Shown: positions 1 through 7,947, counted from the stretch's first letter. The stretch is DNA of 31,964 nucleotides from Sporomusaceae bacterium (GCA_022839045.1 JALHDI010000038.1:20569-52532); one strand, 5' to 3'. Program-made: numbers and translations. Notes: generated from the sequence alone by a model not told the origin.

Positions 1-466
1 AGACTACCGCCATGCCGCCGGCGGTGCCGTGGCCTCCCGCCCAGCCGATTTCGACGAGCGTGCCGATAAAGGCGGGGATGTTCCATATCGGCTGGATTAT
101 GAAGTAGGCCAGCCCGATACCGACGATCCACTGGCAGGCGACGATAAACCAGGAGTATACCAATTGGGGTCCCGCGTATTGCCAGATTTGTCTGACCGAC
201 GGTACGACCGTGCCGAGAAATACGCAGGCGAAGACGATGTCGATCAGCCGTCCCGGCAGGATGCTCCAAGTATTCATCATTGCGACAGGGATCAGTTTAA
301 CTCCGAACGGCCCGAGCGCGAGACCGAGGAAGCCGGCGATAAGAGCCGCCGGGAAATAAAGGCGCTGAAACAGGGTGATTTTTGCCCGCAGGATTTTACC
401 GACGAATAACAGGCCTCCGAGGTAGGAAACGTAAAGCATCAGGTTGAGCAGGTCAGCACTCTTCAT
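1..466 (-). CDS. gltS: GltS-family sodium/glutamate symporter, N-terminal part (runs off the window)
   Basis: The first 155 codons read as a polytopic membrane protein with hydrophobic segments near residues 8-22, 36-52, 73-90 and 102-124. The stretch GGHGTA near residues 144-149 is the hallmark of the glutamate:Na+ symporter (GltS) family, in which Na+-driven glutamate uptake occurs in the cytoplasmic membrane. The ATG at 464-466 is preceded by AGAGGTG with about 7 nt spacing, so the start is well supported. The C-terminal part lies beyond position 1. The gene is 81 bp downstream of an opine-dehydrogenase-family gene on the same strand and is probably co-transcribed with it, which fits an amino-acid or opine metabolic module. 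Substrate specificity cannot be read from this fragment. Confidence 0.85.
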   Translation of the reverse strand, partial: MKSADLLNLMLYVSYLGGLLFVGKILRAKITLFQRLYFPAALIAGFLGLALGPFGVKLIPVAMMNTWSILPGRLIDIVFACVFLGTVVPSVRQIWQYAGPQLVYSWFIVACQWIVGIGLAYFIIQPIWNIPAFIGTLVEIGWAGGHGTAGGMAVV

Positions 467-547
467 TTTGTATACACCTCTTTTCTGTTCTTAGCGTCCG
501 CTGGCGACGGCGGGATATTCTCTGGCAGCCCTCCTTTTTGTGCGGTT

Positions 548-1633
548 TCATCTATTGACCAGGGTTCGGATATCTTCAACTGTCATGTTTGCCAAACCCA
601 GCCTTTCCAGATTTCTGCCTGATTGCCGGTAGTCCTTTCCCCGCATTACGCAGGCCAGGCTGATGATGGAATTGGTGAACGGGGCTGGTTCGCCGCAGAG
701 ATCGGCCAGGGCGGCGAGCGGGACCAGTCCTGTCGGCACATCTTCATCCAGGTAGCGGACTTCGATGGATTTGGGGGCGAGGAGATCTTGGTAAGCCGCA
801 TTTTTCTGGATCGCATCGTATAAGCAGGAGGCGGAGATGCCGTACGCCTGGCGGAGCCACTCCAGCGCGGACGGTACCGGCTTGCCGAGCCGTTCCGCTA
901 TCCGCACGCGTTCCGCGTCGATCTTTTCCAGTATTTTCGCCACCGACGGCGAGATGCCTTGGATGTAGTACTGGAAAGGCTCGGGAGAGGTTTCGATTCG
1001 CGCGGCGTTCAGCACCGTCGGTCCGGGGTGAAAGATTGCCCCGATATTGCTCAGGCTCGTTTCCAGAACGTTATCGGCCGCCTCGAACTGGGGGAAAAAC
1101 GGTTTCAGCCTGTCGATCACGCCGCCTGCGGCTTTTTGGGGCAGGGTCGCAATCGTTACTCGGCGCTTGGTGCCCATGATCGCCACCTTGTTGGGGGGGA
1201 ACCTGCGGCAGGCGAACAGCAGTGTCTGGGCTTCGCCGACGATGACCCGCTTCGCGGGGATGAGGGTTTCGAATATCTTTTTCAACTCGAGGGCGCCGCC
1301 TGTCCTGCCGGGATGAAGCAGGACGGTGGCGCCCTGGCCGATGAAGGGCGCCAGGGAGGTCGCAATGGCGCGGTGAGTGTTGGCCGGCGTGACAATGAAG
1401 ATGATGTCGGCTCCGGCGACGGCTTTGCCGAGGTCGGGGCATACTTCGTCGATCAGTGCCGTCGCCGACCGCCCTGAATCGAGTACTTCGATCGAGCCCG
1501 TGGCCGCCAGGTCGGCCATTATGGCCGGGTCGTTATCGTGGATCCGCACGGACGCGCCGCGGAGGGAAAGACAGCCGGCGAAGGCCAGGCCGCCGTTGCC
1601 TGCGCCGATTACGGCAAATTTCGCATCAACCAT
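548..1633 (-). CDS. NAD(P)-dependent opine/octopine dehydrogenase family protein
   Basis: The product is 361 aa. It opens with a Rossmann nucleotide-binding segment, with GAGNGG at residues 10-15 just after a hydrophobic beta strand. The length and the C-terminal half (HPGPTVLNAARIE region followed by an all-helical domain) fit the NAD/NADP octopine/nopaline dehydrogenase family. Those enzymes reductively condense an amino acid with an alpha-keto acid, or run the reverse reaction. An in-frame upstream ATG would add 18 residues, but AAGGGAGA sits 8 nt before the ATG at 1631-1633 and the Rossmann fold starts right after it, so I use the shorter start. It lies between an RpiR regulator upstream and a GltS symporter downstream, so the substrate may be glutamate-like. 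That is inference from context only. Confidence 0.85.
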   Translation of the reverse strand: MVDAKFAVIGAGNGGLAFAGCLSLRGASVRIHDNDPAIMADLAATGSIEVLDSGRSATALIDEVCPDLGKAVAGADIIFIVTPANTHRAIATSLAPFIGQGATVLLHPGRTGGALELKKIFETLIPAKRVIVGEAQTLLFACRRFPPNKVAIMGTKRRVTIATLPQKAAGGVIDRLKPFFPQFEAADNVLETSLSNIGAIFHPGPTVLNAARIETSPEPFQYYIQGISPSVAKILEKIDAERVRIAERLGKPVPSALEWLRQAYGISASCLYDAIQKNAAYQDLLAPKSIEVRYLDEDVPTGLVPLAALADLCGEPAPFTNSIISLACVMRGKDYRQSGRNLERLGLANMTVEDIRTLVNR

Positions 1634-1691
1634 ATGACCAGTCTCCCTTGTAAAAGAGTTGTTATGTAGCGATTGCTGCTTTTTCAATAAT

Positions 1692-1713
1692 AAAAGAAGT
1701 GTTCTATTCTTTT
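1692..1713. promoter_or_regulatory. Candidate operator: inverted repeat upstream of the opine dehydrogenase gene
   Basis: AAAAGAA and TTCTTTT form a perfect 7-bp inverted repeat with an 8-bp spacer in an AT-rich island, about 60-80 bp upstream of the dehydrogenase start. A weak minus-strand -10-like TATTAT (1687-1692) overlaps its edge. The adjacent RpiR regulator is the obvious candidate ligand, but low sequence complexity makes chance plausible. Confidence 0.3.
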
Positions 1714-1752
1714 TTCATACTATTCTGCCTGACGTGGAAAAATCCTCCCGGG

Positions 1753-1779
1753 AAAATAAAAAAAACCGGGTTGCCCCGG
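1753..1779 (-). terminator. Intrinsic terminator downstream of the RpiR gene
   Basis: On the minus strand a CCGGG/CCCGG stem with a GCAA loop is followed by eight T residues, then ATTTT. It lies 18 bp past the stop of the RpiR gene and separates it from the dehydrogenase-symporter unit. Confidence 0.85.
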
Positions 1780-1796
1780 CGGAAGTTGATTTAACG

Positions 1797-2657
1797 TTAT
1801 TTTTCAAAGATGTTGAAGTTCTTGAAGTCTTCTTCGATCAATTCCAGCTCTTTGCGGACGCTGTCCGCATAACGCACCGACAGGTATGACAGTAAGGCGT
1901 CGACAAGGGCGACGGCGGCGACGGCGGAGTGGTTGTAATGGGTTGATGTGGCCGGAATGTAGAAGGATTGGTGGCACAACGCCCCGATGGGCGAAGCGGC
2001 GGAATCGGTTACCCCGATCACGCGGGCGCCCAATTGATAGGCTTTCCTGGCGGCCTCGATCGCGAGGCGCGTGTAGCGGGGGAAGACTATGGCGATGAGA
2101 AGGTCGGCGGCTGATAAAGATTTCATTTTTTCGAGAAGGTTGTAGTCGCTGTCCTGGACGATCACGTCGGGGCGAACCATCGAGAGGTTGAAGCCCAGAT
2201 AGGCGGCAATGGCGCCTGACGAACGCATGCCAAGGACAAAGACCCGCTCCGCCCGCATGATGGTGTCGACGGCGCGGCATAATTCTTCTTCCGCCGTGGC
2301 GGTGTACAAGGTCCGGAGATTTCCGGCCAGCTGCCTGAATACCCGGTCCTTGGTGCTGGTTTTTCCCTGTTCCGGTTCTTTGCCGAACCGTTTGGTTACC
2401 CGGTCGAGACGGCCTACCGACGAGACGCGCTGCTGAATGACGTCGCGCAGGTGGCTCTGCAGTTCCGGGAAGCCGGCGAACCCAAGAGCGCAGGCGGTCC
2501 TGATGATTGTCGCCTGGCTTAGGTCGAGCTGGCGCGCGATCGCGGTCGACGATTCATAGGCGACACGTTCCCAGTTGTCCACGATGTGCTGGGCGACCTT
2601 CCTCTGACTGCGCGGCAAAGAAGCGATTTTTCCGCGGATGTCGTCAAATAGGTTCAT
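1797..2657 (-). CDS. MurR/RpiR family transcriptional regulator (HTH + SIS domain)
   Basis: A 286-aa protein with the two-domain plan of RpiR regulators. The N-terminal helix-turn-helix spans roughly residues 1-75 and includes the segment LDLSQATIIRTACALGFAGF, characteristic of HTH_6. A C-terminal SIS sugar-isomerase fold covers about residues 120-250 (VFVLGMRSSGAIA followed by a segment around SDYNLL) and would bind a phosphosugar or related effector. The start is the ATG at 2655-2657 with AGGAGG seven bases upstream; a longer frame to 2729 lacks a ribosome site. It ends at a strong terminator and is followed by the opine dehydrogenase and GltS genes, which it may control. Effector unknown. 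Confidence 0.9.
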   Translation of the reverse strand: MNLFDDIRGKIASLPRSQRKVAQHIVDNWERVAYESSTAIARQLDLSQATIIRTACALGFAGFPELQSHLRDVIQQRVSSVGRLDRVTKRFGKEPEQGKTSTKDRVFRQLAGNLRTLYTATAEEELCRAVDTIMRAERVFVLGMRSSGAIAAYLGFNLSMVRPDVIVQDSDYNLLEKMKSLSAADLLIAIVFPRYTRLAIEAARKAYQLGARVIGVTDSAASPIGALCHQSFYIPATSTHYNHSAVAAVALVDALLSYLSVRYADSVRKELELIEEDFKNFNIFEK

Positions 2658-2826
2658 CTGGCATCCTCCTGCTGTGACAGGCGTGGGTTCGGCCTTCCGG
2701 CGCAAATTCCGCCGCATTTTTGCCTGCATTAAAACCTATTTCGACGACAAAGCGGCAAATCCCCTATCTGACGCGAAAAGAAAAGAGGAAAATGGCCCCG
2801 CTACGTCGATGGCTCCGGCGGGTCGG

Positions 2827-2958
2827 TCAGAACCTCCGGTCGTATTCCTCCGCCAGTTCGTCCCACCGGTTGAAGAAGTTGTACTGGTAGCGGCCGGGGT
2901 GGAAGGGGTCAAGCAGGTCGGAGTGGCCGGTTATCTGAGGAAAGTTGATTTTTTCCAC
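2827..2958 (-). CDS. Small hypothetical protein, 43 aa
   Basis: Starts at a GTG (2956-2958) with GGGAGGG seven bases upstream and runs 43 codons to TGA. The product is acidic and aromatic-rich, beginning MEKINFPQITGHSDLL and ending EEYDRRF, with no membrane segment or cysteine. It is the only coding candidate in the 355-bp gap between the RpiR and Mug genes, and is below common length cut-offs. Its codon use (GGC, CTG, ACC, CGC) resembles neighbouring genes, and the strong ribosome site argues for translation. I do not recognise the family. A GC-rich imperfect stem followed by T-rich DNA lies just downstream (about 2785-2825) and may be a weak terminator. Confidence 0.6.
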   Translation of the reverse strand: MEKINFPQITGHSDLLDPFHPGRYQYNFFNRWDELAEEYDRRF

Positions 2959-3012
2959 GGCGTTCCCTCCCGTAAAGCGTATTTTGGTTAGTTTTTACCC
3001 GGGGAGGCCACG

Positions 3013-3516
3013 CTATCCGGCGAGGCGGCCAAGGTCCTTGTAATGGCGGAGCTGGTCGTCGAAGGAGATGCGGTTGAGACCGCTGGGGTTCGGCACGACG
3101 AAGTCGATCACGCCCGGCACGACCGTTTGCGGCTGAAGACCGCAGGCGACAGCCTTCAGGACGGCGAACTCGCGGTAGACGCCGAGGCCGACATAGCAGG
3201 CGATCCGCGGCCGGTATAGCGCGAGTTTGTCGATGAGCGCCAGCCGCCCCCGGCGGTATTCCTCGCGGGTTATTTCCGCCGCGGCCTTTGTCGGGCGCGG
3301 CACGATGTTGGTGATGCCGAAGCCGAGGGCAAGCAGCGTATCGTCTTCTGCGGGCCGGAGCTGCCTGGGCGTAAAGCCGGCGGTGTGCAGCAGCTTCCAG
3401 AAGCGGTTGGAGTGGCCGGCGAAGTGATGCCCGGTCTCGGCCGAGCGGACGCCGGGGTTGAAGCCGACGAACAGGACGGTGAGGCCGGGGCGGATGATGT
3501 CGCGTACTTCTTGCAC
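3013..3516 (-). CDS. mug: G/U mismatch-specific DNA glycosylase (Mug family)
   Basis: A 167-aa protein matching the whole length of the Mug/TDG branch of uracil-DNA glycosylases, which remove uracil or thymine opposite guanine in base-excision repair. The first active-site motif GFNPG is at residues 18-22, with the catalytic-type Asn at residue 20. The second motif NPSGLNR is at residues 143-149 and forms the minor-groove wedge. HSNRFWK around residues 35-41 is also characteristic. The start is a GTG at 3514-3516 preceded by AAGGAG with 8-nt spacing. The gene stands alone, divergent from the Gate-domain membrane protein gene. Confidence 0.93.
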   Translation of the reverse strand: MQEVRDIIRPGLTVLFVGFNPGVRSAETGHHFAGHSNRFWKLLHTAGFTPRQLRPAEDDTLLALGFGITNIVPRPTKAAAEITREEYRRGRLALIDKLALYRPRIACYVGLGVYREFAVLKAVACGLQPQTVVPGVIDFVVPNPSGLNRISFDDQLRHYKDLGRLAG

Positions 3517-3613
3517 TGTATCATCTCCTTGGCAGGATTGGCGCGCACCGGCCGGGAATTTATCCGGTAACGGCGGGCCACGCTATCAGCGGGACGCAAA
3601 AGGAGGCGTATTT

Positions 3614-3661
3614 ATGAACGGCCAGGTAGTCGTCAGCGTACCGGCGGGAGAAAGGCGATGA
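3614..3661 (+). CDS. Mini-ORF (15 aa) translationally coupled to the Gate-domain gene
   Basis: An ATG at 3614 follows AAAAGGAGG with suitable spacing and encodes MNGQVVVSVPAGERR. Its TGA overlaps the ATG of the next gene (ATGA at 3658-3661). The best ribosome site here belongs to this mini-ORF, while the downstream gene has only a weaker GGGAGAAAGG inside the mini-ORF. It could be a coupling leader peptide or a chance product of an upstream Shine-Dalgarno. No similarity recognised. Confidence 0.4.
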   Translation: MNGQVVVSVPAGERR

Positions 3662-4608
3662 AGGAATTGGCTGCCGCCGCCTGGGCGACGGCGGGTATAA
3701 TGAAGAGCGTGTTGCCGTCCCTGTATATCGGGCTGTTCCTCGCCGGCCTGTTCGCCAACCGCGGCGGCGTGATCGGCGGCCGGCTGCTGCTGCCCGCGGT
3801 GGCCCGGCTGACCGGTCTGCCGCCGGCCTGCGCGCTGTCGGTGGTGCTGGCGGCCGGCGACCGCACCGCGGGCATGGCGGCGGTGGCGTTGGCCAAGGAC
3901 CGGGCGGGGCTTTCGGACGGGGAGGTGATCGCCGCCAACCTGGTGGCCAAGGCGCCGTCGGCGGTGCAGTTTTTCGTGTTCTCTTTTATACCCATCATGG
4001 CGGCTCTTTATCCGCCGGGCGTGGCCGTACGCTTCCTCGCCGTCTACTTCGCGGCGTTCGTGATAATCTCGCTGATCGGGGTGGCTTACGCCCGCCTGCT
4101 GAGCGGCGGCCGGGCGGGCACCTGCCCGATCCCGGCGGGCAAACCGGTCATGGGCTGGCCGGCAGCGGTGCGGGCGGCGGCGGCGGGAAGTTGGCGGCCG
4201 TTCGTGAGCATGGCTGCCTGGATGGCGGCGATGTCTTATGTGGCGATGTTCTTCATCAAGACCGGCTATTTGCAGCGGCTCGCCGATTATCTGCCGCTCC
4301 TCGCCCGGCTGGGAATCGATGCCGGGCTGCTTTCGCTCGCCGGCACCGGGCTGGTGAGCATGATCGGCGGCGTGGCGGCGGTGGGGGCGGCCCTTCGCGA
4401 CGGGGCGGTGCCGGCGGCGGCGGTGGTGCCGCTGCTCCTGACCGTTTCCATGCTGCACAATTTCTACGACCTGTTCGCTTCGTCCCTGCCCCGCGCCGTC
4501 GGCGTATTCGGCCGGCGGCTGGGGATCAGGGTGGCGGCGGCCGGTTTTGTGGTGACCCAGGCGGTGATGCTGCTGTTGCTGGCGCTGACGATCAAAGGAA
4601 TTATATGA
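3658..4608 (+). CDS. Nucleoside-recognition (Gate) domain membrane protein
   Basis: A 316-aa integral membrane protein with about eight to nine hydrophobic segments and two halves resembling each other. Positions near residues 20-110 (LYIGLFLAGLFANRGG, then GDRTAGMAAVALAKD) look like the Gate/nucleoside-recognition module found in nucleoside transporters and in the SpmA/SpmB and FeoB families. Stand-alone proteins of this type are common in anaerobes and archaea and have no settled function. Transport of a nucleoside or ion is only inferred. The start follows GGGAGAAAGG within the coupled mini-ORF. The gene is convergent with the EamA gene, with only 26 bp between their stops and no obvious terminator. 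Confidence 0.7.
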   Translation: MKELAAAAWATAGIMKSVLPSLYIGLFLAGLFANRGGVIGGRLLLPAVARLTGLPPACALSVVLAAGDRTAGMAAVALAKDRAGLSDGEVIAANLVAKAPSAVQFFVFSFIPIMAALYPPGVAVRFLAVYFAAFVIISLIGVAYARLLSGGRAGTCPIPAGKPVMGWPAAVRAAAAGSWRPFVSMAAWMAAMSYVAMFFIKTGYLQRLADYLPLLARLGIDAGLLSLAGTGLVSMIGGVAAVGAALRDGAVPAAAVVPLLLTVSMLHNFYDLFASSLPRAVGVFGRRLGIRVAAAGFVVTQAVMLLLLALTIKGII

Positions 4609-4634
4609 ATGAACCCTTGCCAGGCGGCAAGAGT

Positions 4635-5525
4635 TTACTGTTTTTCCTGAGGCTCTTCTTTGGCCCGCGACAGCACGACCATCGCGGCGCCGGCGAGCAC
4701 GGCGGCCCCGCCGGCCAGCTGCAGGACGGTGAAGCGGTCGGCGAACAGGAGAGCGGAGAAGATGAAGGTGAGGAGCGGCTCGACCATGCTGAGGATGGAG
4801 GCGCGGGTGGGGCCGATGAGCTCGAGGCCGCGGAAGAGGGCGAGCATGGCCATGACGGTGGCGAAGGTAACGATGCCGGCGACCGCCAGCCAGGCGGTGG
4901 CAGAGAGGGCGAAGTTCAGCTTGCCGCCGGCCGTGCCGGCGGCAAAGAGCGAGAGGGCGGCAAAACTGGCGATATAGGCGCTGGTGGAAAGCGGCGACAG
5001 TTGCTTCACCAGCCTGGTGCCGAGCACGAGGTAAGCGGAGTAGACGACGGCCGCCCCCAGGGCCATGAGTACGCCGGTGGCGTTGACCTTCGTCGGCGAG
5101 GCGCCGAGGACGAACACTAGCCCTGTCATGGACAGGACGATGGCCAGGATGTTGTCGCGGGTCAGTTTCTCTTTGTCGACGATGCTGGCGAGGACCGCGA
5201 CGAACAGGGGGTGGGTGTAGAGCAGCAGGGAGGTTAGGGAGGCGGGGATGTAGTGCAGCGAGGCGAAGAAGAGGGAGGACTGGGCGGAGTAGAGGATGCC
5301 GCCGAGCGCGAACAGCAGGGCGAGCTGGCGGCAGGAGACCGCGAGGGTGTGCTTCGTCAGGCCCAGGTACGCGAACAGGAAGAGGGCGGTGAGGGTGAAG
5401 CGCAGGAAGAGGAGGGTGTTGACGTTGACGCCTTCGCGGTAGGCGAAGATGCCGAAAATGGGCAGCAGCGAGAAGCCCAGGGCGGAGAGTAAGGCGAGGG
5501 CGACGCCTTTGTAGTATCGGTTCAA
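4635..5525 (-). CDS. EamA/DMT-family transporter
   Basis: A 296-aa protein with ten predicted membrane helices arranged as two EamA repeats (roughly residues 7-140 and 150-287). Each repeat ends in a glycine-rich helix near a conserved Glu/Pro region (LELIGPTRASILSMVEPLLT in the second). Drug/metabolite transporters of this type usually export amino acids or other small metabolites. The start is a TTG at 5523-5525 with AGGAGG ten bases upstream. It follows the Fe-S protein gene by 17 bp and is probably translated from the same AsnC/Fe-S transcript. Substrate unknown. Confidence 0.88.
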   Translation of the reverse strand: MNRYYKGVALALLSALGFSLLPIFGIFAYREGVNVNTLLFLRFTLTALFLFAYLGLTKHTLAVSCRQLALLFALGGILYSAQSSLFFASLHYIPASLTSLLLYTHPLFVAVLASIVDKEKLTRDNILAIVLSMTGLVFVLGASPTKVNATGVLMALGAAVVYSAYLVLGTRLVKQLSPLSTSAYIASFAALSLFAAGTAGGKLNFALSATAWLAVAGIVTFATVMAMLALFRGLELIGPTRASILSMVEPLLTFIFSALLFADRFTVLQLAGGAAVLAGAAMVVLSRAKEEPQEKQ

Positions 5526-5542
5526 GTGGTCCGAGCCTCCTG

Positions 5543-6637
5543 TTATTTTCCGCGTTGGCGGGCTATCTCTTTCATTTGCTCCAGCTTATCCCGGGGCGGG
5601 ATGCGGATCGGGTCGCGGCGGACGAGGGCTAGCGCCCCCTGCGGGCAGCTTCTGACGCACGCGCCGCAGCCCAGGCAGCGGCCGGGGGCGACGGCGGCGG
5701 ATGGCCCCGCAACCGTTGCCGCCCCGACGTGGCAGCGCTTGGCGCACAGGCCGCAGGCGGTGCACTTCGCCGCGTCGATGCGGGCGATGAAGTTGCTGGG
5801 GTGGACGGATAGGATGCCCTGCTCGTTGAAGGTGCGGAGCACTCCGCAGCAGCAGCCGCAGCAGTGGCAGACGAAGACGGGGCGGTTGGCGACGTTGTCG
5901 GCGAGATGGACGAGGCCGAGGGCTTCGGTGCGGTCGAGGACGCTGAGCAGTTCGTCGACGCCGGCCGGGCGGGCGAAGCCCCGTCGGATGAGCCATTCGG
6001 CGGCGGGGCCGAGCGAGGTGCAGACATCGTTGACCGGGGCGTTGCAGGCGGTGCCCCGGTGGTGGGCCTGGTGGCGGCAGTAGCACATCGACAGGGCGCC
6101 TTTGCCGGCGGCGCGGATCATCGCCGACGCTCTCTCGTAGTCAAGGACTTCGGTGGTGACGTCGGCCGGCATTGCGCTTTCGTACGCCCAGGTCTGGAAT
6201 ATCTTGGTGTCGGCGCCGAAAAATTCTTCGGCGACGTCCCGTTCGTGGTGGTAGCGCTCGAACAGCCCAGCCAGCTCGCCCAGGGGCAGGGGGCCGCCGG
6301 TGCGCATGAAGGTGTATTCGAAGAAGCCGATAACCAGGGGGGAGAGGGAGTAAAGCACCCTGTCGCGGCGCGGTATGTCGACGACGAGGCCCTTGGCCGC
6401 CATGTTCTCAAGGAGAGGGGCGAGCTCGGCTTCGGGGAGGCCGGTGAGCGCGGCCAGTTTGTCGAGGCTGGCGAAGCCCGGCGGGAACTGGCTGCCGACG
6501 GCCGCTTCCTTTTCGGTGTACATGATGTGGAGGATGCGCATGAGGGTTTCGTTATGGGGCGCGCCGACGGGGTTTTTGTCCAGGCGGGCGGCGAGCGCCA
6601 GGAATACGTCGGCTTTGCCGTTTCCCAGATGGCCCAT
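5543..6637 (-). CDS. 4Fe-4S protein with HTH-like N-terminus and cysteine-rich middle
   Basis: A 364-aa protein in three parts. Residues about 1-110 resemble a winged-helix fold (FASLDKLAALTGLPEAELAPL). A central region carries unusual cysteine clusters: MCYCRHQAHHRGTAC, a later Cys, then CHCCGCCCG. The C-terminal part (about residues 290-345) has two ferredoxin repeats, CTACGLCAKRC and CLGCGACVRSCP, which should bind two [4Fe-4S] clusters. It is probably cytoplasmic, with no signal peptide. The start is ATG 6635-6637 with AAGGAGG seven bases upstream. The 14-bp gap to the upstream AsnC regulator and 17-bp gap to the EamA gene indicate an operon. Similar ferredoxin proteins occur in anaerobes, but I know of no defined reaction. 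A redox or metal-sensing role is speculative. Confidence 0.8.
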   Translation of the reverse strand: MGHLGNGKADVFLALAARLDKNPVGAPHNETLMRILHIMYTEKEAAVGSQFPPGFASLDKLAALTGLPEAELAPLLENMAAKGLVVDIPRRDRVLYSLSPLVIGFFEYTFMRTGGPLPLGELAGLFERYHHERDVAEEFFGADTKIFQTWAYESAMPADVTTEVLDYERASAMIRAAGKGALSMCYCRHQAHHRGTACNAPVNDVCTSLGPAAEWLIRRGFARPAGVDELLSVLDRTEALGLVHLADNVANRPVFVCHCCGCCCGVLRTFNEQGILSVHPSNFIARIDAAKCTACGLCAKRCHVGAATVAGPSAAVAPGRCLGCGACVRSCPQGALALVRRDPIRIPPRDKLEQMKEIARQRGK

Positions 6638-6651
6638 GTGGCCACCTCCTT

Positions 6652-7065
6652 CTATTTTATGCGGCCGATGGAGAGGTGGAGGCGGTAGTTGCCGTGGCGG
6701 AGAACTTTTTCCAGCAGGACGTTGAGGTCTTCGTGGGAGGCGAGGTCGGCCCGCAGCCAGTAGCAGCCGTCGCCGCTCACCCGGTGGGCGGCGGTGATGG
6801 TCTGCTCGCCTTCGAGGAAGCGGTGGAAGGTGGCATGGTCGGCGCTGGCCATGAATACGGTGATGAAGGCGGTCAGCGGCTTGCCGAGCTTAGCCGCGTC
6901 GACGCTGGCGGAGTAGCCGGTGATGACGCCCGCTTCTTCGAGGGCGTGGACGCGGGCGGCGACAGCCTGGCCGGTGAGGTGTACAGCCGCGCCGATCTCC
7001 TTCCACTGGCGGCGGGAGTTTTGCTCCAGGAGCCTGATGATGGCCAGATCGGTTTCGTCAATCAT
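6652..7065 (-). CDS. Lrp/AsnC family transcriptional regulator
   Basis: A 137-aa protein with the standard N-terminal HTH (MIDETDLAIIRLLEQNSR, then a recognition helix near residues 30-45) and a C-terminal RAM/effector-binding domain with the typical FITVFM strand. These regulators bind amino acids and control amino-acid transport or metabolism. It is the first gene of a minus-strand unit with the Fe-S protein and the EamA exporter, so autoregulation and control of an amino-acid exporter is a reasonable inference. The ATG at 7063-7065 is preceded by AAAGGA at a longish 11-nt spacing. The divergent metallo-hydrolase gene starts about 120 bp away. Confidence 0.9.
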   Translation of the reverse strand: MIDETDLAIIRLLEQNSRRQWKEIGAAVHLTGQAVAARVHALEEAGVITGYSASVDAAKLGKPLTAFITVFMASADHATFHRFLEGEQTITAAHRVSGDGCYWLRADLASHEDLNVLLEKVLRHGNYRLHLSIGRIK

Positions 7066-7183
7066 TTGCAGCCATTTCCTTTCCCGACGAAATCAAACGA
7101 GGGCCAATTCTTTCACCGCGCTATCGTTTTTTGGCGCGGCGTTGTTTACAATAGAGGGAGAGAGCGATTGGGAGGCTGATGAT

Positions 7184-7936
7184 GTGGAAATACGCCTGGT
7201 GCGGCACGCGACCCATATTCTGAACCTGGGCGGGGTAAGGCTGCTCGTCGATCCGGTCCTAAGCCCGGCGGGGGCGATGCCGCCTATTGACAATTCCCCG
7301 AATCCCCTCCGGAATCCTCTTGTCGGGCTGCCGACAAGTGAAAACGAATTGGCGGCGGTGGACGGCGTGCTATGTACCCATACTCACCGCGACCATTTCG
7401 ACACTGCGGCGGCCGAACGGCTGCCCAAGGAGCTGCCGGTGTTCTGCCAGCCGGCCGACGAGGCCAAGCTGCGGGGGTTCGGGTTTGCGCAGGTGACCGC
7501 CGTGCGGGAGCGGGCCGAGTGGCGGGGCGTGTCCCTGGAAAGGACCGGCGGCCGCCACGGCAGCGGCGAGCTGGCCGAGAAGATGGGGCCGGTGTCGGGC
7601 TATGTGCTCCGCAGCCCCGGCGAACCCGTGCTTTACATCGCCGGTGATACCGTATGGTGCCCCGAGGTGGCTGCGGCTCTGGCCGGACACCGGCCGGAGG
7701 TAATCGTCCTTTTCGCCGGGGCGGCGCAGTTTTTGAGCGGCGGGCCGATAACCATGGACATCGCCGACATCGCGGCCGTGTGCGCGGCGGCCCCGGCGGC
7801 GCGGGTGGTGGTAATTCATCTGGAGGCCTTCAACCATTGCCTGCTCACCCGCCCCCTGCTGCGGGACTTCCTGTCCCGCGAAGGCTTGGCCGGCAGGGTG
7901 ATTGTGCCGGCGGACGGCGAGACGGTGAGGCTGTAA
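7184..7936 (+). CDS. Metallo-beta-lactamase-fold hydrolase (UlaG-like)
   Basis: A 250-aa protein with the metal-binding signature THTHRDHFD (residues 65-73), a later GDTVW aspartate segment and a His near the C-terminus in VVVIHLEAFNH. This is the metallo-beta-lactamase fold, in the UlaG-like/uncharacterised Zn-hydrolase branch, and is cytoplasmic. The frame is open much further upstream, but GGGAGG at 7170-7175 places the GTG at 7184 as start, directly before the first beta strand. The gene is divergent from the AsnC regulator and ends at a strong terminator, so it is probably monocistronic. Substrate unknown. Confidence 0.87.
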   Translation: MEIRLVRHATHILNLGGVRLLVDPVLSPAGAMPPIDNSPNPLRNPLVGLPTSENELAAVDGVLCTHTHRDHFDTAAAERLPKELPVFCQPADEAKLRGFGFAQVTAVRERAEWRGVSLERTGGRHGSGELAEKMGPVSGYVLRSPGEPVLYIAGDTVWCPEVAAALAGHRPEVIVLFAGAAQFLSGGPITMDIADIAAVCAAAPAARVVVIHLEAFNHCLLTRPLLRDFLSREGLAGRVIVPADGETVRL

Positions 7937-7947
7937 AAGGATTCTGG

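Noticed and set aside
29..409. 126-aa plus-strand ORF at the window start
   Set aside because: Antisense to the N-terminal part of the GltS-like gene; no ribosome site and a biased acidic/basic composition.
3006..3585. 12-bp direct repeat GGCCACGCTATC flanking the mug gene (3006-3017 and 3574-3585)
   Set aside because: A 12-base match within 600 bp is expected about once by chance in a 32-kb GC-rich window; no inverted ends or transfer signs accompany it.
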